NCBI GenBank assembly: GCA_002499445.1
Contig: DALS01000060.1
Coordinates: 43,869 to 107,868, forward strand
Direction: 5' to 3'
Source of the DNA: Methanosarcina sp. UBA293
GTDB taxonomy: Archaea > Halobacteriota > Methanosarcinia > Methanosarcinales > Methanosarcinaceae
Length of the DNA stretch: 64,000 bases
Position 1 is the first letter of the stretch, and every line of letters begins with the position of its first letter. A program made the position numbers and the translations under genes. The notes under the pieces were generated by a model, which was not told the origin of the DNA, made no database searches, and saw nothing but the letters and a program-made list of their open reading frames with translations. Shown in pieces: positions 36,758-43,698 of this stretch.

Positions 36758-36928
36758 ATGCCGAAGTTAAGTACAAAGAATGGACTGAAGCAGGTCGTAA
36801 CGTATGTTGACCCTCAGACCTTCCAGAAATTGGAGATTGCAAGGGGATTTTGTAGCCGGAGCGCATTTGTTGGAAATGTGCTGACCGAGGTATTTGAAAA
36901 CTTCCCAATTAATCGAGGAGTTGATTAA
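36758..36928 (+). CDS. ribbon-helix-helix DNA-binding protein, 56 aa
   Basis: A small basic protein starting MPKLSTKNGLKQ. The pattern KQVVTYVDPQTFQKLEIARG then SRSAFVGNVLTEVFENF is that of CopG/MetJ-type RHH domains: a beta strand with alternating residues, a helix, a turn and a second helix. Such proteins bind short palindromes as dimers and regulate plasmid or viral genes. A TATA candidate lies at 36710-36720. The stop TAA is at 36926-36928. It is the first gene of the presumed early/regulatory cluster. Confidence 0.75.
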   Translation: MPKLSTKNGLKQVVTYVDPQTFQKLEIARGFCSRSAFVGNVLTEVFENFPINRGVD

Positions 36929-36956
36929 AATATACACATTTAAAAGAAAATATAAA

Positions 36957-37115
36957 ATGAAGGCACCGGATACGGTTTTATGCGAAGAATGTAAAAGCGT
37001 GCACGTACCAGCGAACAGGCAAAAAATAAGAGGTAGAACTTTGTGCACGAATTGTAGAAGTAAAAACGCGTACACCGTCATTAAAAAGGGGCGGTGGATA
37101 GATGGAAACCAATAA
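36957..37115 (+). CDS. element-borne CxxC-x17-CxxC zinc-ribbon protein
   Basis: A 52-residue basic protein, MKAPDTVLCEECKSVHVPAN then a second CTNC seventeen residues after CEEC. The spacing equals that of the three chromosomal zinc-ribbon proteins at 26.8-29.2 kb, although sequence between the Cys pairs differs and the RGG-like part is absent. The start is uncertain: ATG 36957 lacks a good ribosome site; TTG at 36894 (after CGAGGT) would extend the protein through the RHH gene in another frame, and TTG at 36921 is also possible. It overlaps the next gene by 14 bp. Confidence 0.65.
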   Translation: MKAPDTVLCEECKSVHVPANRQKIRGRTLCTNCRSKNAYTVIKKGRWIDGNQ

Positions 37116-37239
37116 CAAGCGAGAACATTGTTTAGAAATTAGAAAAGCAGTTAAAAGCAAGGGTGCGGGGCAATGCGCAACCAATGCCCAGCACATGAAA
37201 ACCCAGAAATGCAACAGAGGCGCTGAGTTCTCAATATAA
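37102..37239 (+). CDS. small Cys-containing protein, 45 aa
   Basis: The ATG at 37102 follows GGTGGATAG and overlaps the end of the zinc-ribbon gene, which supports translation. The product METNNKREHCLEIRKAVKSK then GAGQCATNAQHMKTQKCNRG has three Cys and two His that could bind a metal, but it matches no family I recognise. Very short; treat as probable. Confidence 0.45.
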   Translation: METNNKREHCLEIRKAVKSKGAGQCATNAQHMKTQKCNRGAEFSI

Positions 37240-37318
37240 AATACGACGACGGAGTATTTAAAAATATTGATTACTCTTTTTCGCTTTAGTTGCCTTTTAT
37301 TCAAAGGGGGTAAATAAA

Positions 37319-37504
37319 ATGATAGAAAATGACATAATGGAGACTTTAAAACAGTTGCATGACCTAGTCGTATCCGTCATGCAAGACGGTTTCAAGTTTT
37401 TTGTACAGAACGAAGACCGGAAAATCGAATACATTAGCAAGGTTAGCACATGTGGATGGATTGACTTTTTAAAGGCTATTGGGGGCGATGTACGTGTCCT
37501 CTGA
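37319..37504 (+). CDS. small hypothetical protein, 61 aa
   Basis: The ATG at 37319 stands behind AAAGGGGGTAAATAAA, a strong ribosome site, with TATTTAAAAATATT near 37255 as a possible promoter. The product is a helical protein (MIENDIMETLKQLHDLVVSV) followed by FKFFVQNEDRKIEYISKV. Its end overlaps the start of the ATPase gene, so the two are probably co-translated. Function unknown; position suggests an accessory to replication. Confidence 0.6.
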   Translation: MIENDIMETLKQLHDLVVSVMQDGFKFFVQNEDRKIEYISKVSTCGWIDFLKAIGGDVRVL

Positions 37505-39062
37505 AATTGCAGAAAAAAACAACGGGCATCGTTACACGTTCTTCGATATTGTCCGAACAATTGACCAGATCGAAGTAAAGGAAAACGAAGTGGACAACAT
37601 CGAAACCGCGAAACTCCTAATCTTGTCCTACATGTCAAAACTTGACAAATCCGAAGCAATGTTGTTAATAGAATACTACATTGGGGAGCGGTTTAGATTC
37701 AGTAAAAAAGCAATTGACATACTCACCAGGCGGTACAACGAACTTGCAACAAAACGAGACAGACGGAAAAAAAGCAACAAGGAGCGCGTTCTGGAGCAAT
37801 TGGATGAACAGGACAAGGAAGAGGCAAAAAAAGCGCGTGAAACCGACTTCGACGAGGAAGGCATTAGCGAAGACATCCAAACCGCAGCAAAAACGAAAGC
37901 GCTCGAAATACTCGAAAAGGAAAACCCAATTCAGTTTATCATAAACACTGTGAAGAGAATACACGTCGGTGACGAAATCTTACAAGAGGCTTGTTGCTTA
38001 GCAATTGCCGGTCAGTCATGCGTTAATACAGACGGTTTACAAATAGGTTCCAATGGTGATCCAGGAAGCGGAAAAAGCCACGGCATGAAATCACATTTAC
38101 ACATGGTACGTCGAAAACACAAAATAGAATCAACATTAAGCGCGAAAGCGTTGTTTTATGCCAACATTAAGCCGGGTATGATAGTGTTTTCAGACGATAC
38201 CGTCCCAAGCGCTGATTTAGAACAGACGATTAAACGAGCCACGACAAATTACCAAGAAAAAACCGTCCATATGTCTGTTAAGGACCAGGAAGGTATTGAA
38301 TTAATCATACCAGAACGTACTAACTGGTGGCTTAACAGCGTTGACAGTGAGTCGTCGACTCAGCTATTAAGCAGGCAATTTAAATACAACACGTCGACCA
38401 ATCAAGACCATAAAAACGATATCACCGAAAAACAGTTGGATGCCGCCAAAAGCGGAGAACATGGATTAACGGACGTTGACCATGACGTGCTGGTGTGCAG
38501 GTATATATACGACGAAATAAAGTCCCATATGGTTAGGGTTATAATCCCATATGCGAAATGTATCGAAGTACACGACAACAGAGACAGCCGGACTTTAAAC
38601 ATGTTTCTCGATATGATTAAGGGGTACGCAGTAATACATTTCATGCAACGTGAAAAGGACGAAAACGGCTACGTGATTGCCTCGAAAGCTGATTTTCACA
38701 GTGCTAAAAAACTTTTCGAAGCGCAGAAGGAAGCTTCGATCGCAAAATATACAGAGAAGGAAGCAAAAATACTAAAGTGCCTGATCACAAAGCACAAAGC
38801 GACCGCGCAAGACATTGCAAGAGAAACCGATATCCCATACTCAACAGTGTGCCGTACTATCAAAGGCAACCCGAAAACACAGTACGGCGGACTATTGGAG
38901 AAAGTGAAGGGGTTGACCGTTGAGAAAGAAGACGTATCAGAAGGCGAAATTGGCTACAAGGTTACGAAACGGAGGGAATACGTGTGCCTTGATAAGCTCG
39001 ACAATTTCTGGGATTTATACGAAGAAGGAATTGCTACACTATGGGAGTACGAAGTTTATTAA
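37488..39062 (+). CDS. P-loop ATPase with C-terminal winged helix, probable replication protein
   Basis: A ~524-residue protein. An N-terminal helical, charged region (1-165) is followed by a P-loop domain with Walker A GSNGDPGSGKSHGMKSHLH at ~190 and a hydrophobic strand ending in FSDD (GMIVFSDDTVPS) as the probable Walker B. Residues ~430-480 look like a winged helix-turn-helix (TEKEAKILKCLITKHKATAQ, then DIARETDIPYSTVCRTIKG). This layout resembles virus/plasmid replicative helicases or initiators, and the iteron-rich region follows at once. I start at ATG 37488; TTG 37479 is possible. Specific family not resolved. Confidence 0.65.
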   Translation: MYVSSEIAEKNNGHRYTFFDIVRTIDQIEVKENEVDNIETAKLLILSYMSKLDKSEAMLLIEYYIGERFRFSKKAIDILTRRYNELATKRDRRKKSNKERVLEQLDEQDKEEAKKARETDFDEEGISEDIQTAAKTKALEILEKENPIQFIINTVKRIHVGDEILQEACCLAIAGQSCVNTDGLQIGSNGDPGSGKSHGMKSHLHMVRRKHKIESTLSAKALFYANIKPGMIVFSDDTVPSADLEQTIKRATTNYQEKTVHMSVKDQEGIELIIPERTNWWLNSVDSESSTQLLSRQFKYNTSTNQDHKNDITEKQLDAAKSGEHGLTDVDHDVLVCRYIYDEIKSHMVRVIIPYAKCIEVHDNRDSRTLNMFLDMIKGYAVIHFMQREKDENGYVIASKADFHSAKKLFEAQKEASIAKYTEKEAKILKCLITKHKATAQDIARETDIPYSTVCRTIKGNPKTQYGGLLEKVKGLTVEKEDVSEGEIGYKVTKRREYVCLDKLDNFWDLYEEGIATLWEYEVY

Positions 39063-39086
39063 ATTTCCTTTTTTTTCAATTTTTCA

Positions 39087-39610
39087 ATGAGAAATTCTCA
39101 CGAGAAAATCACCAAAATGAGAATTTCTCACCAATCTGTGATTCCAACTTTTTGTAAAACGCTATCAATACCGTTATTCCATTTTTTTCTCAAAAATACC
39201 AAAAACGCTATCAATACCGTGATTCCACAAAAACAAAAAATAAAATCGGTATCGTCCACGGATTTCTCACGTATTTCTCACGTATTTCTCATTTTACAAT
39301 CTCGGCTTTTTCGATATGTGTATGCGTTATTCCTTTTAAAAAAAGGAGATATTCTCACGTTTCTCAGTTTTAAGAGAGAGAGAAAAAAACACCTCTTTTT
39401 TTATTACACTAACTTTCCAAAAAAACACATATTTTTTTTTCTCTCTTAACTGAGAAAGGTGAGAATATTTTTTTCTCTCTCTTAACTGAGAAAAGTGAGA
39501 ATATCTATCTATTTTTCTTTAAAATCAATATCAATATCAATAATTTATTCGATTTCATAAATGAGAAATACGTGAGAAATACGTGAGAATACGTGAGAAT
39601 ACATGAGAAA
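39087..39610. other. candidate replication origin: iterons and a 31-bp inverted repeat
   Basis: A gene-free region after the replication ATPase, full of the motif TGAGAA with variable tails (TGAGAAATACG, TGAGAATACG, TGAGAAAGG) in both orientations. GATTTCTCACGTATTTCTCA and following bases (39261-39294) match, inverted and perfectly over 31 bp, AAATGAGAAATACGTGAGAA and following (39559-39589). A second inverted set is at 39352-39380 against 39440-39504, itself a direct repeat (CTCTCTTAACTGAGAAAGGT). ACGCTATCAATACCG occurs twice near 39160-39220. AT-rich DNA lies between. Iterons beside an initiator-type gene are typical of plasmid origins. Confidence 0.6.
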
Positions 39611-39895
39611 GATAGCGGTAGACACCTTTTTGTGTGGCAATTACTGAGAGAATGATCACTTTTGGAATTGTCACAACAGATCATGTTTTCTCCTTTTGTC
39701 TTTGGCAATTACAAAGATTAACTTTCTTCTTTTTGTGTTCTTATTCAATGACATATTTACAACTTCTTAATATATTTTGGGACATACGGTGTATATCAGA
39801 ATTTTTCAGAAAGTTATTTAAACTTCGAGAACCTATATTATAACAAAGTAAATATAATTTTATAGACATAAAAATATATAAATGGGGTTGTACAT
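39611..39895. other. leader/promoter region of the membrane-protein gene
   Basis: No gene is supported. TATATTTTGG near 39769 and ATTATAACAAAGTAAATATA near 39836-39855 are A+T-rich promoter candidates. Confidence 0.35.
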
Positions 39896-40153
39896 ATGGC
39901 AGATGATATGCAGAGAGTAATAGGCTTAGCAGTAGGCTTGCTCATCGTCGTCGTGATTTTCTATTTGGCGCCCGGCATGGGCGAAGAGGTCAGCAAGGCT
40001 CTTCCGGTAGATCCTGCTGGGGATTTTGCGGGATCTCCGACAGGTGCAGACGTGTGGACAAGTGGGGCAACGATGATAAAAGTGGTCATTACGATTGTGT
40101 TTATAGGAATCGCAATCGGATCGCTCTACAAGCTGCGTAGCCGAGGGGAATAA
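39896..40153 (+). CDS. small membrane protein with coat-protein-like layout, 85 aa
   Basis: Hydrophobic segment 1 (residues ~8-26, VIGLAVGLLIVVVIFYLAPG) is followed by an acidic, Pro/Gly-rich stretch (EEVSKALPVDPAGDFAGSPT), a second hydrophobic segment (~60-78, MIKVVITIVFIGIAIGSLY) and a short basic tail KLRSRGE. If segment 1 is removed as a signal peptide, the mature protein is acidic, then hydrophobic, then basic, the layout of filamentous-virus major coat proteins. A two-span membrane protein is the plain alternative. It begins a run of small genes after the candidate origin. Confidence 0.65.
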   Translation: MADDMQRVIGLAVGLLIVVVIFYLAPGMGEEVSKALPVDPAGDFAGSPTGADVWTSGATMIKVVITIVFIGIAIGSLYKLRSRGE

Positions 40154-40190
40154 ATCCCACTTTTTACATTTTTAAGGATGGGACGTGTAG

Positions 40191-40451
40191 ATGAAGAATA
40201 AATTTAATTATATAATTTCAGCGTCGAATACAGCCGGGCCCTTCAAGCTCAAAACGGACGCAAATGCATTTAAAAAACGGTTTTCGAAGGTGCCGGGCGC
40301 TACGATGGGTGAAATCAAAAAAACAACAAGGGGTTATACATTCCGAATCACTTTGAAGTGTGGTGCGCGGACTGCGGCCGAAAAAACGGAAGGAGTTGCA
40401 TTTTTGAAAGGGGTCCTGCGTACTTCAAAAATAAATATAAAAAAGGTTTAA
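40191..40451 (+). CDS. small basic protein, 86 aa
   Basis: A Lys/Arg-rich soluble protein beginning MKNKFNYIISASNTAGPFKL, with beta-strand-like segments (GEIKKTTRGYTFRITLKCGA) and a basic end (LRTSKINIKKV). It lies 37 bp after the membrane protein, in the same direction, behind GGGACGTGTAG. Size and charge would suit a nucleic-acid-binding or virion protein, but no family is recognised. A perfect hairpin follows seven bases after the stop, closing this two-gene unit. Confidence 0.6.
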   Translation: MKNKFNYIISASNTAGPFKLKTDANAFKKRFSKVPGATMGEIKKTTRGYTFRITLKCGARTAAEKTEGVAFLKGVLRTSKINIKKV

Positions 40452-40457
40452 TTTGAA

Positions 40458-40486
40458 ATTGTCAACCGCGTTTAATCGTTGACAAT
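40458..40486 (+). terminator. hairpin after the basic-protein gene
   Basis: ATTGTCAAC (40458-40466) and GTTGACAAT (40478-40486) form a perfect 9-bp stem around an 11-nt loop. It starts seven bases after the stop and is followed by CTCCTATTTTG. It is a likely transcription stop or mRNA 3' end. Confidence 0.55.
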
Positions 40487-40671
40487 CTCCTATTTTGAAA
40501 AACGCTCTTTTTGCGCGATGATTACCGAGACCTTCCTTTCGTCTGTTTTTTTCGTAGCAACATTTTATATTACAAAGTTGTTGTTTTTCCATTTTCTATC
40601 GACTTTTTGAATACCTGAAACTCTATTTCTTTACAGAGTAGCAACATATTTATAGAATGACGTCCAATATA

Positions 40672-40692
40672 TAGTTAGGGAAAACCTAACTA
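40672..40692. promoter_or_regulatory. TAGTTAGG-N5-CCTAACTA dyad at the promoter of the second operon
   Basis: A perfect 8-bp dyad with spacer GAAAA. ATATTTATA (40646-40654) is a TATA box about 25 bp upstream, so the dyad would span the transcription start, a repressor position. The same dyad with the same 5-bp spacing recurs at 43677-43697, after the last gene of this operon. Confidence 0.5.
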
Positions 40693-40709
40693 ATTAATGG
40701 GGTGAGTGG

Positions 40710-41285
40710 TTGGAAAATATTGTTAATGGGTTAGTTACCGCAGATGGTACAAAAGTTCTGAACGTCGAAGAATACGACAAGTTTCTTTTGGCAATTCCGG
40801 CGCGTATGATGGCAATTTTCGAAGTAAACAGCATAACTGGAATGCGTTATGTGGAAATTCAGAGGCTATACGATAACCCAAAATGGTATCTGAAAGACAG
40901 GAATCAAATAGTGTTGCCTAAAGAAGCACAAAAGAAGGTAAAGCAGAAGCTTGTCAAAAGGACAGTGGATAAACTTCCTTTCGCTTTTCCTTATATCTTC
41001 GAAAAGTTCACTGCAGGGCCAAGACCCCCTGACCGCACAAGCTGGAATAGAGATTTAGCCAGGTGGAGCAAGAAGGCAGGGATAGAACCGAAAGTGGGGC
41101 CAAAGACGCCGAGGAAAACAATAGAGTCTTGGATGCTGAAATCAGGGATCAATGAATATGAAATTTATTCCAGGGCAGGGCATGACCCGGTAACGAGTCT
41201 AAAGCATTATCAGAGTTTGAGCTTTACGGATTACGAACTTAGAGACATTAAGAAAAGATTAACAGAGTGGGGGATTCTCAAATGA
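40710..41285 (+). CDS. minimal tyrosine recombinase-like protein, 191 aa
   Basis: The protein consists of little more than a tyrosine-recombinase catalytic domain. Arg I is in NSITGMRYVEIQRL (~45), the second box reads GPKTPRKTIESWML (Arg II present, the usual His replaced by Thr), and AGHDPVTSLKHYQSL carries the GH and the candidate nucleophile Tyr (~168). No N-terminal DNA-binding domain is present. It could resolve element multimers, act as a recombination directionality partner, or be a DNA-binding regulator. TTG start at 40710 behind GGGGTGAG. Its stop overlaps the next gene (ATGA). Confidence 0.75.
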   Translation: MENIVNGLVTADGTKVLNVEEYDKFLLAIPARMMAIFEVNSITGMRYVEIQRLYDNPKWYLKDRNQIVLPKEAQKKVKQKLVKRTVDKLPFAFPYIFEKFTAGPRPPDRTSWNRDLARWSKKAGIEPKVGPKTPRKTIESWMLKSGINEYEIYSRAGHDPVTSLKHYQSLSFTDYELRDIKKRLTEWGILK

Positions 41286-41521
41286 CTACTAAAACCGAGC
41301 TTCTAAAAATAATCAGAAAGCAGTGCGTGACATGCTACGGCGGATCGTTTGCCGAGGTAGAGGCGTGCCATGGTGGAAAACGCACGAATGAATTTACCAC
41401 TTGCTGGCTGCATCCCTTCCGATTCGGAACGGACCCTTTTAACCAGATTTCCGAGGCGAAAAGGATGCAAGGCCGGAAATTAGCCGAGCTCCGAAAGGAG
41501 ATGCTCACTGAAGTGGCGTAA
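41282..41521 (+). CDS. small Cys-rich protein, 79 aa
   Basis: Starts with ATG overlapping the recombinase stop (ATGA), which indicates coupling. The N-terminal half has CVTCYG, CHGG and CWLHPF, giving four Cys plus His, a plausible zinc or cluster site; the C-terminal half is a basic helix (SEAKRMQGRKLAELRKEML). It is not assigned to a family. The pattern C-x2-C ... C ... C-x-L-H-P-F-R occurs in small phage proteins of unknown function. Confidence 0.65.
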   Translation: MTTKTELLKIIRKQCVTCYGGSFAEVEACHGGKRTNEFTTCWLHPFRFGTDPFNQISEAKRMQGRKLAELRKEMLTEVA

Positions 41522-41594
41522 TTCGTTTTCTTTCTATTGTGGTACGTTAAAAGAATTTTTTCTGGTGTGTGTGGTATGTTTGGATGTGGGAAGT

Positions 41595-41699
41595 ATGGAC
41601 ATGTTAGAATATTTGAGCTTTGAAATTGCAAAAATGATTTTTTGGGTCATGGCAATTTCTGGAAGTTTAATTACAGTTGCAATATTTGGAGGGGTTTAA
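41595..41699 (+). CDS. single-span membrane miniprotein, 34 aa
   Basis: MDMLEYLSFEIAKMIFWVMA then ISGSLITVAIFGGV: an amphipathic start followed by one hydrophobic helix. The stop lies two bases before the next ATG, and the ribosome site of that gene (GGAGGGG) is formed by its last codons, as in packed viral operons. A GTGGG lies upstream. Very short, so moderate confidence. Confidence 0.45.
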   Translation: MDMLEYLSFEIAKMIFWVMAISGSLITVAIFGGV

Positions 41700-41701
41700 C
41701 A

Positions 41702-41836
41702 ATGCCATGGATAATAACAGACGATGGTTATCAGGAAGTTGGATACGAGGATTCAGATTATGAGGACTATGAGGTTTTTCCAGATTTAAAATCTGCAATA
41801 GAAGCTGATGAAAGGAGGGAAAAGGAAAATGCCTGA
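41702..41836 (+). CDS. small acidic protein, 44 aa
   Basis: Starts at ATG 41702 behind GGAGGGGTTTAACA. The product is strongly acidic with Tyr/Asp/Glu clusters (EVGYEDSDYEDYEVFPDLKS). Longer in-frame starts upstream overlap the miniprotein and lack a ribosome site. It overlaps the next gene by eight bases. Acidic miniproteins of mobile elements often act as DNA mimics or inhibitors, but nothing here proves that. Confidence 0.55.
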   Translation: MPWIITDDGYQEVGYEDSDYEDYEVFPDLKSAIEADERREKENA

Positions 41837-42233
41837 ACAATACGAGGACATGATCAACGTAGGAGGTCCGGAATACGATGCTAAGGACGATTACATCAAA
41901 TCCCTAGCTAACATTTTTTATAAAATAAACTCTGCTGCAGACTGCGGAAATAAAGACACGCTACAGTGGCAGCTTGACTATTACGTGGATATTTTGATTA
42001 ATAGGATGATTGACCCGAAAGACAGGGAAGACATGAGACAGGCAAAAACGGCTTTGGTGGATATCGAGATTCAAAAACAGATGAAGATGAACAAAATAAC
42101 TAAAAAAGAATCGTTAGCCGTTACGGATAGACATGAAGCAATCATAGAGACAAATAAAAAGATATTCGGCGAGCTTATAACGTATTTTGACAGGTATTAC
42201 GGCTTTGAAACTCAGCTGGCGGTGATGATGTGA
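41829..42233 (+). CDS. hypothetical helical protein, 134 aa
   Basis: Starts at ATG 41829 (MPEQYEDMINVGG) behind GGAGGGAAAAGGAAA. It is predicted mostly helical, with a Trp-Gln-rich segment (DTLQWQLDYYVDILINRMID) and a basic middle (EIQKQMKMNKITKKESLA). No motif is recognised. Its TGA stop overlaps the GTG start of the ATPase gene, so the two products may act together. Confidence 0.65.
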   Translation: MPEQYEDMINVGGPEYDAKDDYIKSLANIFYKINSAADCGNKDTLQWQLDYYVDILINRMIDPKDREDMRQAKTALVDIEIQKQMKMNKITKKESLAVTDRHEAIIETNKKIFGELITYFDRYYGFETQLAVMM

Positions 42234-43324
42234 GCGCGGCAATTACCGAGATTAACATGGACGACAATCCAATTTTAAAAAGAATCCTGAAATTGCAGGA
42301 GGAAAAAAGCTGGAAATGTGATAAATGCGAGTTTTCCTGCAATGACTTTACAGAGCTTCAGAAACATGCTGAAAATGCCCATAACGAACAAGTGGACCCG
42401 TTAAGAGAGGTTAAGAAGCTCTACATCAACAAGGATAAACATAGGCTTACTATCGGCGAGCTCTTCGGGTCCAGGATCACAAGCAGACATAACCAGAACG
42501 CAATTTTGAACATAGTAGGAAAACAAGGCATGGGTAAAAGTAACGCTGCTTTGTATATCGCAACTGAGACGGCTAAATGGATAGCTAAACACAAAGGCGG
42601 TAAACCAGAAGACTACTTTACGATTGACAATTGTGCTATCATGGAACTTGACACTATAATTCCAATTGTCAAAAACATAGACAAACTAAGGTATAATATT
42701 TTCATCCTTGACGACATAGGGGCTTCTTATGGCGCCAGGGACTACCAGAACGTAGTAAATAAGGCATTCAATAAAATAATTCAGACTTTTAGGGATTCAA
42801 ACACACTTGTTATCCTTACAATGCCTGACGACTTCCTGATAGACAAGGTTCCCAGGAAGCTGGCACACTTTCAGATTGAAATGACTACTCAGATATTCCA
42901 TAAGAATGTTTCAATTGGCAAGCTCTCAGAGGTAAAAGAAATTTATAAAGCTCATAAGACCATATATCCCTTTGTGTGTGACAATGGAGTAAAATATACA
43001 AGGTGTATGTTCAAGCTCGTTGAAGGTCCACTACACGAAGAATACAACAGGAGAAGAACGGAAATAAGAAAGAGAATGACTCAGGACTGCTTAGATACTG
43101 TTGAGGAAGCTACAAACAGTATAGCTGAGGGGAAGGTGAAGCAACCACCTAAACACATTGAAATTGCGCAAAAAGTGTATCAGAAGACATTAGACAACCC
43201 TAAGATATCACAGAGAGCATTAGCAGACGAATTTGGCTGCTCGAGGGATACAATAAAAAAAGCATTAAACCATGCAAAACGGTATCAATCTAACGAAATA
43301 ACCAAACTGGCTGCTATAATCTAG
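42230..43324 (+). CDS. zinc finger-P-loop ATPase-HTH protein of the element
   Basis: A 364-residue three-part protein with a GTG start overlapping the previous stop. Residues ~28-52 are a C2H2 finger (CDKCEFSCNDFTELQKHAEN, His at +12 and +17 from the second Cys pair). Residues ~75-270 are an ATPase with Walker A VGKQGMGKSNA, Walker B YNIFILDDIGAS and a following Arg-containing helix (KIIQTFRDSNTLVILTMPDD). Residues ~315-355 are a helix-turn-helix (SQRALADEFGCSRDTIKKAL). The core resembles DNA-translocating or Zot-like morphogenesis ATPases of viruses, but lacks a membrane segment. A packaging, partition or replication-loading role is possible. Confidence 0.65.
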   Translation: MSAAITEINMDDNPILKRILKLQEEKSWKCDKCEFSCNDFTELQKHAENAHNEQVDPLREVKKLYINKDKHRLTIGELFGSRITSRHNQNAILNIVGKQGMGKSNAALYIATETAKWIAKHKGGKPEDYFTIDNCAIMELDTIIPIVKNIDKLRYNIFILDDIGASYGARDYQNVVNKAFNKIIQTFRDSNTLVILTMPDDFLIDKVPRKLAHFQIEMTTQIFHKNVSIGKLSEVKEIYKAHKTIYPFVCDNGVKYTRCMFKLVEGPLHEEYNRRRTEIRKRMTQDCLDTVEEATNSIAEGKVKQPPKHIEIAQKVYQKTLDNPKISQRALADEFGCSRDTIKKALNHAKRYQSNEITKLAAII

Positions 43325-43395
43325 TTAAAATCATAGTAGGCAATTTCCTGCCACCACCACAAGCACAAAATTAGGCTGTAAGGAGTTGAAAAAAT

Positions 43396-43674
43396 ATGGA
43401 ATGGAACACAACAGATTTTGATAAATTGGTAAAGGAATACGAAAGCAAAGTCGGGAGACTCGAAGACGAAGGTATAAAAAGTGATCTCGCTAGACATGAA
43501 CTGTATAATAAACGGAATAGCGGAATAGTTCTGACTGCTGAAGAGGACAGATTCATTGAAAATGCTTGTGAATTTGAAGCCGGAATAAACGAACAGATAA
43601 AAGGAATTGTCACAAGCAAGACGGAAGTATTCGAGGCACTTGATAACCTGAAAGAGAAATTAGATGAAATTTAA
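43396..43674 (+). CDS. small helical protein, 92 aa
   Basis: An acidic, probably coiled-coil protein (FDKLVKEYESKVGRLEDEGI, then a C-terminal helix EVFEALDNLKEKLDEI). ATG behind AAGGAGTTGAAAAAAT. Last gene of the element. No family recognised; the length and helical pattern would suit a structural or antirepressor-type protein. Confidence 0.6.
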   Translation: MEWNTTDFDKLVKEYESKVGRLEDEGIKSDLARHELYNKRNSGIVLTAEEDRFIENACEFEAGINEQIKGIVTSKTEVFEALDNLKEKLDEI

Positions 43675-43675
43675 T

Positions 43676-43698
43676 TTAGTTAGGCTCTTCCTAACTAA
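43676..43698 (+). terminator. TTAGTTAGG-CTCTT-CCTAACTAA dyad after the last element gene
   Basis: A perfect 9-bp stem starting two bases after the stop. It may terminate transcription, but the same TAGTTAGG-N5-CCTAACTA is at the operon promoter (40672-40692), and a TATA-like TTATTTATG follows at about 43706, so it may instead be a second operator. Confidence 0.5.

Noticed and set aside
39087..39610. CRISPR array reading of the repeated TGAGAAATACG motifs
   Set aside because: Motif spacing is irregular, units are about 10 bp, occur in both orientations, and no unique spacers of constant length exist. An origin/iteron reading fits better.
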